Shown here: positions 25,868-34,150 of the stretch, piece after piece
Layout: every line of letters starts with the position of its first letter
How positions within the stretch are numbered: the stretch's first letter is position 1
Assembly: GCA_965207585.1 (NCBI GenBank)
Contig: CBDBMT010000002.1
Span: 186,001-250,000, forward strand
DNA length: 64,000 nt
Source of the DNA: Bin87 sp965207585
GTDB lineage: Bacteria > Chloroflexota > Dehalococcoidia > Lucifugimonadales > UBA3495
Direction of reading: 5' to 3'
Notes under the pieces: generated by a model
The model's database searches: none
What the model saw: the letters and a program-made list of their open reading frames with translations, nothing else
What the model was told of the DNA's origin: nothing
Program-made: the position numbers and the translations under genes

Positions 25868-26516
25868 AGTTCGCCATCTCCTTGTCGCTGACGTTGAGTT
25901 CCGACTGGGGCAGGGTGAGCAGGCCCATGGCCACGGCGTCGGACAGGTCGTCGCGCAGCCTTTCGGCGTCGGGGGCGCACCAGTAGGCGACGACGCCCAT
26001 TGACTGGAGGGGCTTGATGCTTTCGTCCCGCAGTCCCTTGCGCCAGAGCCAGTTGGCCCAGGAGTGGTGCAGGGGCAGGGGGCTGCGCTTGTCCAGGAAG
26101 CGGTGGTAGAGGGCCGGGGCCTCCTCCTCGCTGGGCGCCAGCAGCAGGAAGGAGTCCCGCTCGAAGGCGAACTCCGCCATCCGGGTATAGACCAGGGCGT
26201 GCCATCCGCCGGAGGTGGGCAGGCGGGCGATCCTGGTGGTCCAGGTGCCGATGGTGGGGGGCGGAACGACGCAGCGGCGGTACCCGCCGGTGAGGCCCAT
26301 GCCCTCGGTGCCCTGGATCAGGAAGGCCGGGTCCGGGGGCTGCTTGAGCAGGGAGGCCCAGATGGCCTTGAGCGCCGTCTGGGGTCCCACCATGGAGAGG
26401 AACCAGAGGCCCTCGGTGTCCGGGTCCCGGGCGAAGGCGTCGGCGGTGGCCGAGTAGCCGCCCGCCGTTACGGTGTAGAGGTCATCGGGGTTGATGGTGG
26501 CTTGGGTTGCCAGCAT
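25860..26516 (-). CDS. hypothetical protein of the replication block
   Basis: The 218-residue protein is soluble, with no obvious catalytic motif. Segments such as GLWFLSMVGPQTALKAIWA and WHALVYTRMAEFAFERD suggest an alpha/beta fold. It resembles other plasmid proteins of unknown function in operon position only. It is coupled to the gene downstream by an 8-bp overlap. Confidence 0.55.
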   Translation of the reverse strand: MLATQATINPDDLYTVTAGGYSATADAFARDPDTEGLWFLSMVGPQTALKAIWASLLKQPPDPAFLIQGTEGMGLTGGYRRCVVPPPTIGTWTTRIARLPTSGGWHALVYTRMAEFAFERDSFLLLAPSEEEAPALYHRFLDKRSPLPLHHSWANWLWRKGLRDESIKPLQSMGVVAYWCAPDAERLRDDLSDAVAMGLLTLPQSELNVSDKEMANYG

Positions 26517-26571
26517 GGATGGTCTCCTTTCGTGGGGATAAGAGTCGGATGCGGGGTGAGTCCCCCGTCAG

Positions 26572-26593
26572 GACCGGCATTGCATCGCCGGTC
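26572..26593 (-). terminator. intergenic hairpin between radC and the next gene
   Basis: A 7-bp stem GACCGGC/GCCGGTC with an 8-nt loop, ending 56 nt before the next start. It is the weakest member of the intergenic series. Confidence 0.4.
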
Positions 26594-26619
26594 TCGGCGC
26601 TCCGGCCATGAGGAGCGGG

Positions 26620-27156
26620 CTAGGCGTCCATCAGCTTCCTTTCCTTGAGGCTGACGTACTTGTCGCCGGCGATGACGACGTGGTCCATCAGGTCGATGCC
26701 CAGCAGCCTGCCGCCCTCCACCAGTTCGCGGGTGATCTTCACGTCCTCCGGGCTGGGAGTGGGGTCACCGCTCGGATGGTTGTGGGAAATAATGATGCTG
26801 GGGGCCGAGTCGATTACGGCGGCCCGCAGCACCTCGGCGGGCCGGACGATGGACGAGTTGACGTTGCCCTGGTAGACCACCCGCTGGCCCATCACCTCAT
26901 TGCGGGTGTTCAGCAGCAGCACGCGGAGTTGCTCCTGGGCCAGAGCCGACATCTCCGGCCCCAGCAGGTTGTAAACGTCCTGGGGGCAGCTGATGGCCGG
27001 GCGGTCGGCGGGGCGAACGGGCTGCAAGTCCACCTGGTAGCGGGCCGCCAGCTCCCCCAACAGGGAGAGGTTGGAGCGCAGGGCCTCCAGCACGGCGTGG
27101 CCCTCCAGGGTCACGGCGGGGGTGTCGTCGGTCTTGGTCTGCTTCTTGCGGGGCAT
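26620..27156 (-). CDS. radC: RadC-family JAMM protein
   Basis: The 178-residue protein has the RadC signature SHNHPSGDPTPSPED (124-138) with the metal ligands H125, H127 and D138, and Glu87 in LLNTRNEV. It lacks the N-terminal helix-hairpin-helix region of chromosomal RadC and is the short form common on plasmids and integrative elements. It may act in DNA processing during element transfer. It is the second JAMM protein in this block, besides PRTRC-A. Confidence 0.88.
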   Translation of the reverse strand: MPRKKQTKTDDTPAVTLEGHAVLEALRSNLSLLGELAARYQVDLQPVRPADRPAISCPQDVYNLLGPEMSALAQEQLRVLLLNTRNEVMGQRVVYQGNVNSSIVRPAEVLRAAVIDSAPSIIISHNHPSGDPTPSPEDVKITRELVEGGRLLGIDLMDHVVIAGDKYVSLKERKLMDA

Positions 27157-27193
27157 TGCTCACTTCCTTGCAGGTTAGATTCGGAAACGAAAG

Positions 27194-27227
27194 CGGGGCC
27201 GCTCCCTATTGGCAGGGAGCGGCCCCG
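27194..27227 (-). terminator. intergenic GC hairpin between ssb and radC
   Basis: A perfect 13-bp stem (CGGGGCCGCTCCC with its complement, loop of 8). It is followed on the minus strand by CTTTCGTTTCC and ends 38 nt before the radC start. It is the strongest terminator-like member of the series. Confidence 0.6.
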
Positions 27228-27269
27228 TGGTGCGTCCGCCGGTGGCGTGCGTCGGTAGTCATTGACCCG

Positions 27270-27662
27270 TTAGAAGGGGAGATCGTCGTCCTGGGTGTCG
27301 GCGGCGGCGTTGGCGTACTCGCCGGAGCCGTTGCCGTTGCGGGAGGAGTCCAGGAACACCACGTCCTGGGCGTGAATCTCGGTGCGGTAGCGCCGCTGCC
27401 CGTCATCCCCCTGCCACGAGGATTGCACCAGCCGCCCAGCCACGTAGAGCCTCTGCCCCTTCTGGACGTACTCGGCGACGGCCTCACCCAACTTGTCCCA
27501 CACCACGACGGTGTGCCAGTCGGTGGCATCCTCGCCGTTCTTCCGGCCCCGGTTCGTGGCCAGGCGCAGCTGGGTGACCGCGATGCCCGACGCCGTGTAG
27601 CGCATCTCCGGGTCGTTCCCGACCCGTCCCAACAGTTCCACCTTGTTGATAGTCTTCGCCAT
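27270..27662 (-). CDS. ssb: single-stranded DNA-binding protein
   Basis: The 130-residue protein has the OB-fold SSB start (INKVELLGRVGNDPEMRYT), the conserved TDWHTVVVWDKLGEAVAEYV and GQRLYVAGRLV, and the acidic tail DDDLPF that recruits partner proteins. An NG-rich linker (RNGNGSGEYANAA) joins the two. It is a typical plasmid-encoded SSB, coating single strands during replication or conjugative transfer. Confidence 0.95.
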   Translation of the reverse strand: MAKTINKVELLGRVGNDPEMRYTASGIAVTQLRLATNRGRKNGEDATDWHTVVVWDKLGEAVAEYVQKGQRLYVAGRLVQSSWQGDDGQRRYRTEIHAQDVVFLDSSRNGNGSGEYANAAADTQDDDLPF

Positions 27663-27709
27663 GATCGTTCCTCCAATGAGTTGTGCTTTGGGGTTGCCGT
27701 TGCGGGGCC

Positions 27710-27735
27710 GTCCCTTCCTTTAGAAAGGAGAGGGC
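27710..27735 (-). terminator. intergenic hairpin upstream of ssb
   Basis: Imperfect stem built on CCTTT/AAAGG with outer G-C and G-T pairs, ending about 48 nt before the ssb start. Confidence 0.4.
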
Positions 27736-27786
27736 CCGGTGTCGCGCTCCGCAGGCCGGAACGTCGTGGTATCCGTGAGGGAGTGC

Positions 27787-28839
27787 CTAGCTGACCCGCA
27801 GGTAGTGGGAGACGTTCTCGGTGACGACCTCGGCCCTGGTCTCCGGGTCCAGCAGGGAGTTCAGCCGCTTGTGGTTGACGTTGTAGCGGGTGTTCTTCAC
27901 CATCCCCACGGTGCGGGTCTTCTCCCGGCCATCCAGCTTCGCCTTGTCCTGGCCCTGCTGCTTGAGCCAGGTCCGCAGCATTCCCAGCGCCCACTGCTTG
28001 TCTTCCTCGATGGCCTTCAGCATCTCCTGGGTGTTTTCGTACTCGGCCAGCGCCGCCCGCGCCTCCTCGTCGCTAACCGGCTCGGCAGGTTCGTCAGCCG
28101 GGTCCGGTTCCACCGCCGCCGTCCCCGGCAGGCAGGCGTTCAGGAAGGGACAGCGTTTGCACTGCCAGTCGTCGGCGGTGAAGTCCCGCTCCGGCAGGAC
28201 CTCCGGGTCCGGCCCGTTGACCAGGTGGTGGGCCGCCAATTCGCCCAGCCGGGCGCAGGCTTGCTCGAAGGCCCGCTCCACCCGGTGGGCCGGTATCACC
28301 TCGTAGTCCCAGGTCCGTCCGCCCGTGTCCAGGGTGGCGATCACCACGTCCCGGGATTCGTCGAAGGCTCCGTAGGTATAGAAGGCCGCCTGCCAGACCG
28401 ATTCCGGGTGGCTGCGCTCGGCGCCCAGCGTTCGCCACTTCTTGTAGGCTTCCGGCCCCCGGGTCTTGACCTCCACGATGCTGGGTTCGTTGCCGAAGAT
28501 GGGCGCGACGCCGGCGGCGTCCACGTGGCCGCTGACCGTCAGGGTGGGGCCCAGGCGCAGGGAGACCATCCGGGGGTTGTCCCTATCGGTGGGGATGATG
28601 TCCCAGCCTGCCCGCTGCATGGCCCGCAGCACCACCGGCTCCAGGGCGTTGCCCGCCTCCAGCATGGTCAGGGAGTCGTCGCTGCGGGGGTTGGTGACCT
28701 GGTGGCCGGTAGCTTCGAGCCACAGGGCGCGGCGGCAGTTGCCCACCGCCGAGGCCCGGATCTCCAGCGTCCCGTCGCCGCCGAAGCAGGCGTTGGGCCG
28801 GGAATACACGTCGGTCCTGCTGTCAGTGGTGATAGTCAT
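27787..28839 (-). CDS. Cas4/RecB-like PD-(D/E)XK nuclease with Cys cluster
   Basis: The 350-residue protein has the nuclease core: EAGNALEPVV (61-70), Asp107 in TVSGHVD, and IVEVKTRG with Glu123 and Lys125. An N-terminal Cys (Cys35 in ASAVGNCRRALW) and a C-terminal CKRCPFLNAC form the four-cysteine pattern of iron-sulfur Cas4/AddB-type exonucleases. The C-terminal 100 residues are a helical extension. Beside a Rad52-like protein and SSB, it fits a recombination module. The ATG has GGAGGAAC upstream. Confidence 0.85.
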   Translation of the reverse strand: MTITTDSRTDVYSRPNACFGGDGTLEIRASAVGNCRRALWLEATGHQVTNPRSDDSLTMLEAGNALEPVVLRAMQRAGWDIIPTDRDNPRMVSLRLGPTLTVSGHVDAAGVAPIFGNEPSIVEVKTRGPEAYKKWRTLGAERSHPESVWQAAFYTYGAFDESRDVVIATLDTGGRTWDYEVIPAHRVERAFEQACARLGELAAHHLVNGPDPEVLPERDFTADDWQCKRCPFLNACLPGTAAVEPDPADEPAEPVSDEEARAALAEYENTQEMLKAIEEDKQWALGMLRTWLKQQGQDKAKLDGREKTRTVGMVKNTRYNVNHKRLNSLLDPETRAEVVTENVSHYLRVS

Positions 28840-28883
28840 GGTTGTCGTTCCTCCGTAAAGTTCGGTTTCCGGTAGATGAGAAG

Positions 28884-28913
28884 CGGGGCCGTCCCGTATT
28901 CGAGACGACCCCG
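28884..28913 (-). terminator. intergenic hairpin upstream of the nuclease
   Basis: Stem CGGGG/CCCCG continued by GTC/GAC after a 2-nt internal loop, ending about 45 nt before the nuclease start. Confidence 0.45.
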
Positions 28914-28940
28914 TGCGCCTTCTTGGTCGATTTCCCGCCG

Positions 28941-29336
28941 CTAGTCGACGGCGATGGGCAGTTTCGCCGGTTCCGCGTCGGCCTGCGCTGCCAGGTAGTC
29001 CCGCAGGACCAGGGCGATGGCGTCGCCCAGCCCTCTGACGTACACGGTGCGCCCATCCTCCATCCGGTTGGGCCACGGTTGCATCTCGGTGATCCCCTGT
29101 ATCTGGCCGATGATTTCCTCGATGGGCGTCCCGCGCCGCAGGTGCAATGAGACCAAGCGGCAGGCCATTTCGGTCATGCCGTGTTGCAGGCTGCCGGCCT
29201 TGCCCAGGCTGCCGAACACCTCGAAGGGCTGGCCGTCTTCGTCCAGGCCCACGGTGATGTAGAGACTGCCCAATTCGGTGCCGAGCTTGGTGGTCAGGCT
29301 GGGCAGGCAGCGGGGCCTGCTTCGCGTGGCGGTCAT
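28941..29336 (-). CDS. TSCPD-domain protein
   Basis: The 131-residue protein matches the TSCPD domain found at the end of B12-dependent ribonucleotide reductases and as stand-alone proteins (RPRCLPSLTTKLGTELGSLY, then GQPFEVFGSLGKAGS, then GTPIEEIIGQIQGI). The stand-alone form has no proven reaction. It overlaps the upstream gene by ATGA, so the two are translationally coupled. Confidence 0.75.
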   Translation of the reverse strand: MTATRSRPRCLPSLTTKLGTELGSLYITVGLDEDGQPFEVFGSLGKAGSLQHGMTEMACRLVSLHLRRGTPIEEIIGQIQGITEMQPWPNRMEDGRTVYVRGLGDAIALVLRDYLAAQADAEPAKLPIAVD

Positions 29337-29653
29337 GGCGTTTCCCCTTCGTTACCGAGGAAGGGCAGCGCCGGAGCGTAGCGGTCGAAGTAGCCCGCCA
29401 CCTTCAGGGCCAGTTCCCGCTCCCTTTCGTCGCCCAGGCCCAGCAGCGTCCTTACGATGGGTTCCTCGCAGTCCTCTTCCGCAAAGGTCGGGTTGAGGAA
29501 GGTGTCCCGCACCACGTCCGGCAGTTCCTCCCACCGCTCCCGGCTCAGCTTCAGCCCGCCGTGTCCGGCGGTGGACACCCGCCAGACTCCTTCGGCCAGT
29601 TCCAGGGTGTCCTGGGGCCAGCCCCAGGGGGTGTGCATGGTGGTTGCCGTCAT
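29333..29653 (-). CDS. DUF7007-like hypothetical protein
   Basis: The 106-residue product (MHTPWGWPQDTLEL, then GVWRVSTAGHGGLKLS, then EEDCEEPIVRTLL) resembles small plasmid proteins grouped as DUF7007; that match is from memory and tentative. The ATG at 29653 has GGAGG upstream, and the stop overlaps the TSCPD start. Role unknown. Confidence 0.6.
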   Translation of the reverse strand: MTATTMHTPWGWPQDTLELAEGVWRVSTAGHGGLKLSRERWEELPDVVRDTFLNPTFAEEDCEEPIVRTLLGLGDERERELALKVAGYFDRYAPALPFLGNEGETP

Positions 29654-29684
29654 GGTCCTGCCTCCTTGTTCCTGTAAATGGGAA

Positions 29685-29716
29685 GCGGGGCCGCCCCGCA
29701 ATGGAGACGGCCCCGC
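29685..29716 (-). terminator. intergenic GC hairpin after the Rad52-like gene
   Basis: A 9-bp stem GCGGGGCCG/CGGCCCCGC with a 14-nt loop, ending 32 nt before the next start. Confidence 0.5.
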
Positions 29717-29741
29717 CGGATGGTGTTTTGCCGAGGGAGTT

Positions 29742-30608
29742 CTACCCATTGCCGCCCTCGGCTTTCCTCGCCTCGTTGACCTTCTTGGCCGCGTTCTCCA
29801 CCAGGGGCTTGAGGTCCTCGGCAGGCAGGTCGTCCAGGTCCTTGCCGGTCTGCTTCTTGACCGCCTCCCGCACCCGGTCCTCGTCGTAGCCCTGCTTCGC
29901 GCCCAGGTCGATGAGACGCCCACGCATCTGCTGCAGGTAGCTGCCGTCCCGCCGGCCGTTCCCGTTGCTGCCCTGGCGGTTGTTGGAGTTGCCGTTGCCG
30001 TTGCCCCTGGCGCTGGACGGCGGAGCGCCGGACCTGTTGTTGGCGGAAGGCTGATCGCCGTAGAGACCGTTGCCGAACCGGTCGCCGAAGCTGCGCAGCG
30101 CCCTTTTCAGCCCGTCGGTCACCGCTCCCTTGGCGGCAGTCTCGTGCCCCTCGGGGTTGTCGTCGGTAACCACATGGAAGCCAATGTCGGTGCGGGGAGG
30201 CGCGCCCACCACGCTGACCCGTACCGGCGCGCTGTAGGCGTAGTTGACCTTGAGCTCTCCGGTCCTGACGTCCACCTTCTCGATGCGGCGCAGGCTCACG
30301 TCGCCCACCAGTTCGTAGCCCCAGCCGCCGTAGCCGAAGATCCGGTTGGCCTGGTCGATGACGGTGTGGCCCTCGATGTAGTCGTACTGCCGGTTGCCCC
30401 GGCCGTCGCGCCGGGAGACCAGGGCCGGGTCCAGGGGCTGCTCCAGGGCGCTGACCACGGCGGGGGGCAGCCCGTCCCACAGCAGGTCGTGGCCGCCGAG
30501 GTCGGCGACGCCGTTGCCGCTGTGGTGCCCGTTCTGGCCGTTGCCGTTGAGGTTGACGCTGCCGTTGGGGTGATGACCGTTGCCGTTCTGGTTGCTGCCG
30601 TTACCCAT
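29742..30608 (-). CDS. Rad52/22-family single-strand annealing protein
   Basis: The core (about residues 50-185) has the Rad52-type pattern YDYIEGHTVIDQANRIFGYG, then ELVGDVSLRRIEK, then GHETAAKGAVTDGLKRALRS and FGDRFGNGLYG. Such proteins anneal complementary single strands with phage- or plasmid-coded exonucleases. The N-terminal 40 residues and a middle linker are almost pure Asn/Gly/His low complexity (NGNGHHPNGS, GNGNGNSNN). The C-terminal helical domain (about 225-288) is basic. Its genetic partners here are SSB and the Cas4/RecB-like nuclease. Confidence 0.85.
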   Translation of the reverse strand: MGNGSNQNGNGHHPNGSVNLNGNGQNGHHSGNGVADLGGHDLLWDGLPPAVVSALEQPLDPALVSRRDGRGNRQYDYIEGHTVIDQANRIFGYGGWGYELVGDVSLRRIEKVDVRTGELKVNYAYSAPVRVSVVGAPPRTDIGFHVVTDDNPEGHETAAKGAVTDGLKRALRSFGDRFGNGLYGDQPSANNRSGAPPSSARGNGNGNSNNRQGSNGNGRRDGSYLQQMRGRLIDLGAKQGYDEDRVREAVKKQTGKDLDDLPAEDLKPLVENAAKKVNEARKAEGGNG

Positions 30609-30655
30609 GAGTTCGCTCCTTTGCGTTGAGATGTTGGGTGTGCCGTTGGTTGCGG

Positions 30656-30678
30656 CGGCTTCCCGTCAGGGAAAGCCG
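30656..30678 (-). terminator. intergenic hairpin upstream of the Rad52-like gene
   Basis: Stem CGGCTT+CCC with GGG+AAGCCG (one bulged A), loop of 4, ending 48 nt before the start codon. Confidence 0.45.
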
Positions 30679-30730
30679 TCAGCGGAGCCAGAGGCCCCGT
30701 CGTGTCGTTGAGTTGGTTGGGAAAAGGAAA

Positions 30731-30752
30731 GGCCCGCCGGTGAGGGCGGGCC
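30731..30752 (-). terminator. intergenic hairpin after the primase gene
   Basis: A perfect 8-bp stem GGCCCGCC/GGCGGGCC with a 6-nt loop, 29 nt past the primase stop. On the minus strand it is followed by TTTCCTTTTCCC, which suits a terminator. Confidence 0.55.
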
Positions 30753-30781
30753 GTTAGAGAGGAAGGTTGGTTGGGAGTTGA

Positions 30782-31834
30782 CTAGCGGGCGGAGCGGGCC
30801 GCCCTGGCCAGCAGGCGGCGGAAGATCAGTTGACCGTTGGGCAGCGTTGCCAGCTCGCCCATGTCGGCGACGCCCTGGGGCATGTTGACCACGGCGGCGC
30901 GGTTGCCCAGCAGAGCTTTGAGTTCCTGGGCCGCCTTGTTGCCCGCGTCATCGTTGTCGAAGGCCAGGAAGACCCGGGGGCAGCCCCGCAGCGCCGCCGC
31001 CACCTTGTCCATCCCTTGGGTGCCCAGGGCGGCGACGGCGGGGTAGCCCCGGGCCGTCAGCGTCAGGTAGTCGAAGACGCCCTCGGCGACTATCACGCAA
31101 GGGGGCGCCGGACCGAGACTTGCCAGGCCCAGCACTGGCTTGGGGCCGGGCAACGCCTGGAAGCGGGGCCTGGCGTTGGGTTGCACCGCCCTTCCGGTGA
31201 GCCACAGCACGAGGCCGTGGGCCAGGTCGGGAACGGTGATGGTCCCGGCGAACCGTTCCCTTCCTCCTTCCAGGAACAGGCCGCTGTCCCGGAGCCGTCG
31301 GCCGGTGCAGCCATTGGCTTGCAGGTGCTCCCGCAGCCCGTGGCCCGTTGCGTAGCCCAGGCCCAGCCGCATCGCGGCGTCCAGCACGATGCCCCGGGAG
31401 GCCAGGTATTGCGTGGCCACCGGGCTGCGCCGCAGTTGCCCGCCGTAGAACCGGACCGCCGCCGTCAGCAGCGCGGGATCGCGGGGAGGCAGCGTGGCCG
31501 GGGCAGTTGGCCGCGCCGGGCTTGGCCGGTCGGCGGTCGAAACCGCCGTACCCGAACCGTCATCCAGTCGGCGGATGGCCTCGGGCAGGGTGAGGCCCTC
31601 CATGCGACCCACGAAATCCAGAACGTCGCCGTGGGAACCGCAGCCGAAGCAGTGGAACTTCTGGGTGTCGGCGTACACCGTGAAGCTGCCTTCCTGTTCC
31701 TGGTGAAAGGGGCAGATACCCTGCCGGACCTGCCCCTTGCCGCGCAGCACAACCCCAGCGGCCTCCACCGCATCGCCAAGGGGATGCCTTGCCTTGAGTT
31801 CGGCGATGTCCGCCGCCCTATTGGATACAACCAT
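30782..31834 (-). CDS. CHC2 zinc-finger / Toprim DNA primase
   Basis: The 350-residue protein has a CHC2 zinc finger (CPFH at 41-44, CFGC at 62-65) followed by a Toprim domain with its Glu in VIVAEGVFDYL and the acidic pair in VFLAFDNDDAG. It is a compact DnaG-like primase without a helicase-binding domain, as found on plasmids and phages. The ATG overlaps the upstream stop (TGATG), showing translational coupling. It is the clearest sign that this block replicates its own DNA. Confidence 0.9.
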   Translation of the reverse strand: MVVSNRAADIAELKARHPLGDAVEAAGVVLRGKGQVRQGICPFHQEQEGSFTVYADTQKFHCFGCGSHGDVLDFVGRMEGLTLPEAIRRLDDGSGTAVSTADRPSPARPTAPATLPPRDPALLTAAVRFYGGQLRRSPVATQYLASRGIVLDAAMRLGLGYATGHGLREHLQANGCTGRRLRDSGLFLEGGRERFAGTITVPDLAHGLVLWLTGRAVQPNARPRFQALPGPKPVLGLASLGPAPPCVIVAEGVFDYLTLTARGYPAVAALGTQGMDKVAAALRGCPRVFLAFDNDDAGNKAAQELKALLGNRAAVVNMPQGVADMGELATLPNGQLIFRRLLARAARSAR

Positions 31835-32280
31835 CACGCCACCCCCTTCGCCAGGGGCCGCAACCCCCGCAGGCTGCGCCGCGAGACCAGCTTGCCCACC
31901 GGCCAGCGCATCCCCAGGACCGTCGCTACTTTCAGCGTGGTGCCGCCGCCGTCAGCGGGAACCAACGCCACCGCCCTGCCGGTGGCCGGGCTGTAGAGCA
32001 TGGCGTTGTGTCCGGCGAACCGGCGCCGGGCGATGTCCAGCCACTCGGCGTAGAGCCACCGCAGTTCCGAGTCCGAGGCTTGGGCGGTGTCAGCTCCGTT
32101 GAATACTTCCAGCGCCCGGTCCAGGTCGCCCGACTGCCGCAGCCGCCGGGCCTGATGAACCGTCCTGACGAGGCTGGGCGGGGGTTCCGGTTCTCCGCCC
32201 AGCAGCGCCGCCAGCAGCCGGTCCACCAGTTCCTCCAACCGGCGGACCGACGCCGTGGTTTCCATTGTCATCGTGGTCAT
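31834..32280 (-). CDS. hypothetical protein upstream of the primase
   Basis: The 148-residue protein is mainly helical at its N-terminus (RRLEELVDRLLAALLGGEPE, then RRLRQSGDLDRALEVF) and has a beta-rich C-terminal part (LYSPATGRAVALVPADGG). The ATG at 32280 has AGGGAGG upstream and overlaps the previous stop as ATGA. It is coupled to the primase. Function unknown. Confidence 0.55.
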   Translation of the reverse strand: MTTMTMETTASVRRLEELVDRLLAALLGGEPEPPPSLVRTVHQARRLRQSGDLDRALEVFNGADTAQASDSELRWLYAEWLDIARRRFAGHNAMLYSPATGRAVALVPADGGGTTLKVATVLGMRWPVGKLVSRRSLRGLRPLAKGVA

Positions 32281-32558
32281 GGCGTACCTCCCTGTTGTTG
32301 AGTGTTGGAGTTCCGCCGGCGGCAGTTGCACCGGCAACCGGCCGGCCTGCCCTTCCCCGCCTGGACAATGCGCCGCACCACCAGGGCGGCGATGCCCAGG
32401 CCGAGGAGATTGAGGAAGAAGACTCCGCCGCCGGAGCCGGTGAGCAGCGGCCCCAGGATGAGCAGGCCCACCGCCAGCGCCAGGGTCAGCCGCTTGTGCC
32501 GCCAGAGGAACCGGCCCACCTTCACCGCCGCCGAGATTGTTCGCATCACGCTTGTCAT
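32277..32558 (-). CDS. small membrane protein heading the replication operon
   Basis: The 93-residue product has two hydrophobic segments (LTLALAVGLLILGPLLTG and FFLNLLGLGIAALVV) and a Cys/Arg-rich end (GCRCNCRRRNS). The ATG at 32558 has AAGGAGG upstream. It is the first gene of the minus-strand block, and its stop overlaps the next start. Confidence 0.55.
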   Translation of the reverse strand: MTSVMRTISAAVKVGRFLWRHKRLTLALAVGLLILGPLLTGSGGGVFFLNLLGLGIAALVVRRIVQAGKGRPAGCRCNCRRRNSNTQQQGGTP

Positions 32559-33310
32559 GTTCGCCTCCTTTGTTGTTTCTGTGACTGACGTTTGCGTTCC
32601 TGACCCACGCGGCATCCGGGGAGCGCGGGCCGTGGTGATTGAATGGGGATTGGGAAAGACGGACTCCGTCCCGGGCCGGATGCCTGGCGCGGGAAACGGA
32701 GCGAAGTGGGGGAGAAAAGCAGACGCAGCCCGGCCCAGGGAATGTTCAACGTCCTGGGGGGCTGTGCAGGGAAAGGGCCGCGGTCCGGTTGGTCTCAGCC
32801 GTCAAACCGCAGGCGTGAGGAAGCGGCCGAGGCGCCGTCAGCGCATCAACCGCAGGGTGAAGGGGGTAAGGCGAAGCGGTTCAGCCGCTCCGCGAGTGAG
32901 GATGAGAGGCCGGAGTTCCTGGCCTGGGTTCCTGGTTCGGTTCGCCACCTCCTGGGCAATGATGTGATCGTGAGACTACCAGTGCACCGCATCGAACCGG
33001 TCGCCGGAGGAGCAATGCTCGACCCCGGTTCCGCATCACGCAGCGGGCGGGCGCTTATCCCCTGATGATCCGCCGCCGGGAGAGCAGGGCTCGATCCCGA
33101 AACAACGCACCGGGTCGGGGATGGACCCTCCAGTTTTCTGGGCTGGAAACACTGGAAAAAGCCAGACAACGCATTCAATTATTTACGAACCCATGAGCCA
33201 AAGAAACCCCCAAACCCACCTTTCCATCCCGTTTCGCCCAAAGTGTTCGCAACGAAGGCGCAACGGAGTCGCAGGAACGGAATGGCTGTTCCGACGACCT
33301 CCCCGACACT
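32559..33310. other. 750-bp gene-free region between divergent blocks
   Basis: No reading frame with a ribosome binding site or recognisable product is seen. The segment near 33,150-33,240 is locally AT-rich. The 13-mer CCAAAGTGTTCGC at 33238-33250 recurs at 34269-34281 on the other side of the HTH gene. As it lies just upstream of the primase operon, it is a reasonable place for the element's origin or promoters, but no iteron array was found. Confidence 0.35.
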
Positions 33311-34135
33311 TTACTTCCGCCACAAACCCAGGGTGAGGAAGCGGCGCAGCCGGAGCATCTTGCGGTCCACTATCGCCTCGTCCAGCAGCTCATTCCGGCG
33401 CCTGACCTCCTGCCGCCGGTCGCCCCAGTCCCAGGACCGGGTCGCCGGGGGCAGAGTGAGTTCGTACTGCTCGATCAGCTCTATTTCCAGCTCCAGGCGC
33501 CGCTGCCGGGCGTTCAGGATGTCCATTGCATCAGTCGCCGCGGCGAAGGCGTCCCGGGCCTCGCGCCATTTCACAATCACCGCCGTGGCCGCGTCGCCGT
33601 ACACCAGCTCCTCGCCGGGTTCCGCCTCGGCGGTAACCAGGTCGGGATAAACCCGCCGGGGCCGCTGGACCACGGGGTTTGCCGCCGCGCCTGCCGCCGG
33701 TGTTCCCGTGTTCGCCGTCGCCGAATTACTGCCCGCCGCTTCCAACGCCGCTACCCGCCGCGCCAACTCCGCCAACGCCCTGGCCTGTTCCTCCTGGGCC
33801 TTTTCCCCGTCCTTGCGCAACGCCGACAGCCCCTCCCGCAGCGCCCGCTCCAACTCCTTCTGCCCGTCCTCCAGCATCCCCAGCCGGTGCCGCTGGGTGG
33901 CCGCCGCCGACCCTCCCCCCTCCAATAGGTGCCTTTCCAACGCCCCGGTCAGCGTGGGCGTCAGGCGCCGCGACTCTTCATACCGCGTCAACGTCCGGGG
34001 ACTGACCCCCAGGGTTTCCGCCGCCTGGGTCTTGCCCTGCTCGCCGATCAGGTCCCCCAGCAGCGCCGTGAGGCGCATCTCCCGCAGGCTGTCCAGGCTC
34101 CGGCTGGCCTCCGGGAACTGCTCGCTCTCCGCCAT
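33311..34135 (-). CDS. HTH regulator with long coiled coil (KfrA/partition-like)
   Basis: The ATG at 34135 is preferred because GAGGAGGG precedes it and the region upstream is repeated operator-like DNA. The protein (274 residues) has an HTH (KTQAAETLGVSPRTLTRYEE) near residues 34-53, then a long Ala/Glu/Arg coiled coil (LERALREGLSALRKDGEKAQ, then ALAELARRVAALEAA), an Ala/Pro linker and a charged helical end. The layout is like plasmid KfrA or other partition and control proteins. It lies between the replication and transfer blocks, and repeats with TGTCC palindromes sit at its start. Confidence 0.65.
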   Translation of the reverse strand: MAESEQFPEASRSLDSLREMRLTALLGDLIGEQGKTQAAETLGVSPRTLTRYEESRRLTPTLTGALERHLLEGGGSAAATQRHRLGMLEDGQKELERALREGLSALRKDGEKAQEEQARALAELARRVAALEAAGSNSATANTGTPAAGAAANPVVQRPRRVYPDLVTAEAEPGEELVYGDAATAVIVKWREARDAFAAATDAMDILNARQRRLELEIELIEQYELTLPPATRSWDWGDRRQEVRRRNELLDEAIVDRKMLRLRRFLTLGLWRK

Positions 34136-34150
34136 CGCATTGCCCTCCTC

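Noticed and set aside
32846..33178. 110-codon frame in the gene-free region on the minus strand
   Set aside because: No ribosome binding site, Pro/Ser/Arg-rich without pattern, and it overlaps the AT-rich segment that looks non-coding.
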